Source: an uncultured Elioraea sp. (GTDB taxonomy: Bacteria > Pseudomonadota > Alphaproteobacteria > Acetobacterales > Acetobacteraceae). Taken from it: a stretch of 7,970 nt of DNA. Where the stretch lies: NCBI GenBank assembly GCA_937995555.1, contig CALKJX010000003.1, forward strand, positions 1 through 7,970, in the 5' to 3' direction. Of this stretch, positions 7,142 to 7,970 are shown piece after piece; positions within the stretch are counted from its first letter, which is position 1; each line of letters begins with the position of its first letter. The translations under genes and the position numbers were made by a program. The notes beneath the pieces were generated by a model. The model searched no databases. It had not been told where the DNA came from and was given only the letters and a program-made list of their open reading frames with translations.

Positions 7142-7970
7142 GGGCTGACTGCCGCGAGGTTTGGTCGGCGTGGCTGTCTGCCTTGCGGCGCTGCGCGCTT
7201 CGCTGCACTGGGACGTCGTCTCCAGACGCCTCTCTGCTGTCAGGCGATGAGCCGTTCGGCACGGTGCAGGTTCAGCGCGGTGCAGAGCAGGTGCGGGTGG
7301 GCGCAGTTGCGAGCGAGGCCGCGATGGCGCACCCGACGCCAGCCATGGCTGCGCCTGAGGGTTCCGAAGCTGCGCTCGACCCGGGCGCGGATCGGTGCGA
7401 GCGCGCGGTTCATCCAGCGTTGTCGGAGTGCCAGCAGACGCAGTGCATGCGCGCGACGCATGATGCCATCGGTGATGCCCGCCTCGGCCAGCGCGGCCCG
7501 CCGGGGCGCGCTGGAATAGGCCCTATCCATGAACACCGCGGCTTCATCATCCTGCACCAGAACGTCGGCCACGACGCTATCGCCGACCTCGGCGCCGGTC
7601 GGGATCGCCTCGCGCAGCAGATCGGAGCCAAGGTCGACCGCCACGTGCGCCGTCAAGCCAAACAAGCTGTTCCGGCCGCGCCGCGTGAAGCCCGCCTCGG
7701 GATCTGTCGTGGAGACCTCCCCCTCACGGACCGGCGGGGGTGCCGCCGCGGCCTCGACCAGCGTCGCGTCGATCAACGTGCCCGCCTTCAGCATCAGCCC
7801 CTTCGCGTCGAGTTGCCGGTTCGGTCCGGCGAACAGCGCCCGGCCAGGCTGCGCTCGGCCAGCGCGGCGCGGAACCGGCACCGCGTCGTCTCTTCCGGAG
7901 CGGCATCATCCAAGCCGAAGCCGCGGAAGCGGCGGAACGAGAGCCGGTCCGCCAGCGCCTCCTCCAGGCC
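7142..7970 (-). mobile_element. IS5-family insertion sequence, partial at right edge
   Basis: Contains the 3' part of an IS5-family transposase gene and about 100 bp of noncoding end sequence before phnD resemblance begins. The outer end is placed only by where the phnD family sequence resumes (near 7142); I could not define the terminal inverted repeat or target duplication because the other end is outside the window. A small inverted repeat lies between transposase and phnD (CGTCTCCAGACG, 7217-7228), 11 bp after the transposase stop; its role is unknown. Insertion here would explain the missing N-terminal half of phnD. Confidence 0.65.
7240..7970 (-). pseudogene. IS5-family DDE transposase, frameshifted, 5' end beyond the window
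   Basis: Transposase of the DDE type that cuts and rejoins insertion sequence ends. From the right edge the frame reads LEEALADRLSFRRF, then GFGLDDAAPEETT, the N-terminal region typical of IS5 proteins, up to ALAERSLAG. At about 7839-7841 one base seems missing; the sequence resumes in another frame as ALFAGPNRQLDAKG, LKAGTLIDATLVEA (first catalytic Asp), AAVFMDRAYSS (second Asp) and PIRARVERSFGTLRR (catalytic Glu), ending HLLCTALNLHRAERLIA with TGA 7242-7240. The catalytic triad is present, so the frameshift is the only clear defect seen. IS427-group relatives use programmed frameshifting, but no slippery run exists at this spot, so decay is more likely. Confidence 0.85.

Noticed and set aside
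7217..7228. Inverted repeat CGTCTCCAGACG as the terminal inverted repeat or terminator of the IS.
   Set aside because: It has only 5-base arms, no T run follows, and the matching IS end is outside the window, so neither role can be supported.
4316..7970. Sequencing or assembly error as the cause of all frameshifts.
   Set aside because: The adjacent 4.1 kb has no frame error. The damaged region also has a larger deletion, nonsense codons and substitutions at catalytic residues, which indel errors do not produce. Single indels, above all in the G run at 4566-4571, could still be artefacts.
1..7970. tRNA, rRNA, riboswitch or CRISPR array.
   Set aside because: No cloverleaf-like sequence, conserved rRNA stretch or regularly spaced repeat was seen on either strand by reading; nearly all of the window is explained by minus-strand genes or their remnants.

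Overview
The window is a GC-rich stretch in which every gene lies on the minus strand, so it reads right to left. The codon use, the arrangement of two phnE-type permease genes after phnC and phnD, and the style of the transporter and transposase proteins suggest an alphaproteobacterium, plausibly Rhodospirillales/Acetobacteraceae. That placement is inference from protein style only.

Right edge (about 7142-7970): the 3' part of an IS5-family insertion sequence. Its DDE transposase is cut by the window edge and carries a frameshift near 7840. It abuts a phosphonate-type ABC importer locus in the order phnD, phnC, phnE1, phnE2 (about 7141 down to 4316). Every gene of that locus is broken. phnD keeps only its C-terminal part. 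phnC has two frame changes, has lost the ABC signature motif, and has changed Walker A and catalytic glutamate residues plus an early stop. phnE1 has one frameshift. phnE2 has two frameshifts and an in-frame TAG. This is a decayed operon next to a mobile element.

Intergenic gap (4149-4315): no gene, but a perfect match to the sigma-54 (RpoN) promoter consensus (TGGCAC-N5-TTGCT, 4227 down to 4212). It sits about 64 bp upstream of the next start codon, and two overlapping perfect palindromes (4290-4314) lie upstream of it, where an enhancer-binding protein could bind.

Left half (4148 down to 1): an intact peptide/nickel-type (Dpp/Opp-like) ABC importer operon. It encodes a periplasmic substrate-binding protein, two inner-membrane permeases, and an ATPase that runs off the left edge. 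The permease/permease and permease/ATPase junctions are 4-base start-stop overlaps. A second ATPase (DppF-like), if present, would lie beyond the left edge.

The dead phn genes directly beside intact dpp-like genes is the clearest biological story here. The candidate RpoN promoter is the most useful new regulatory prediction. I saw no sign of a wholly new system, no RNA gene and no CRISPR array.
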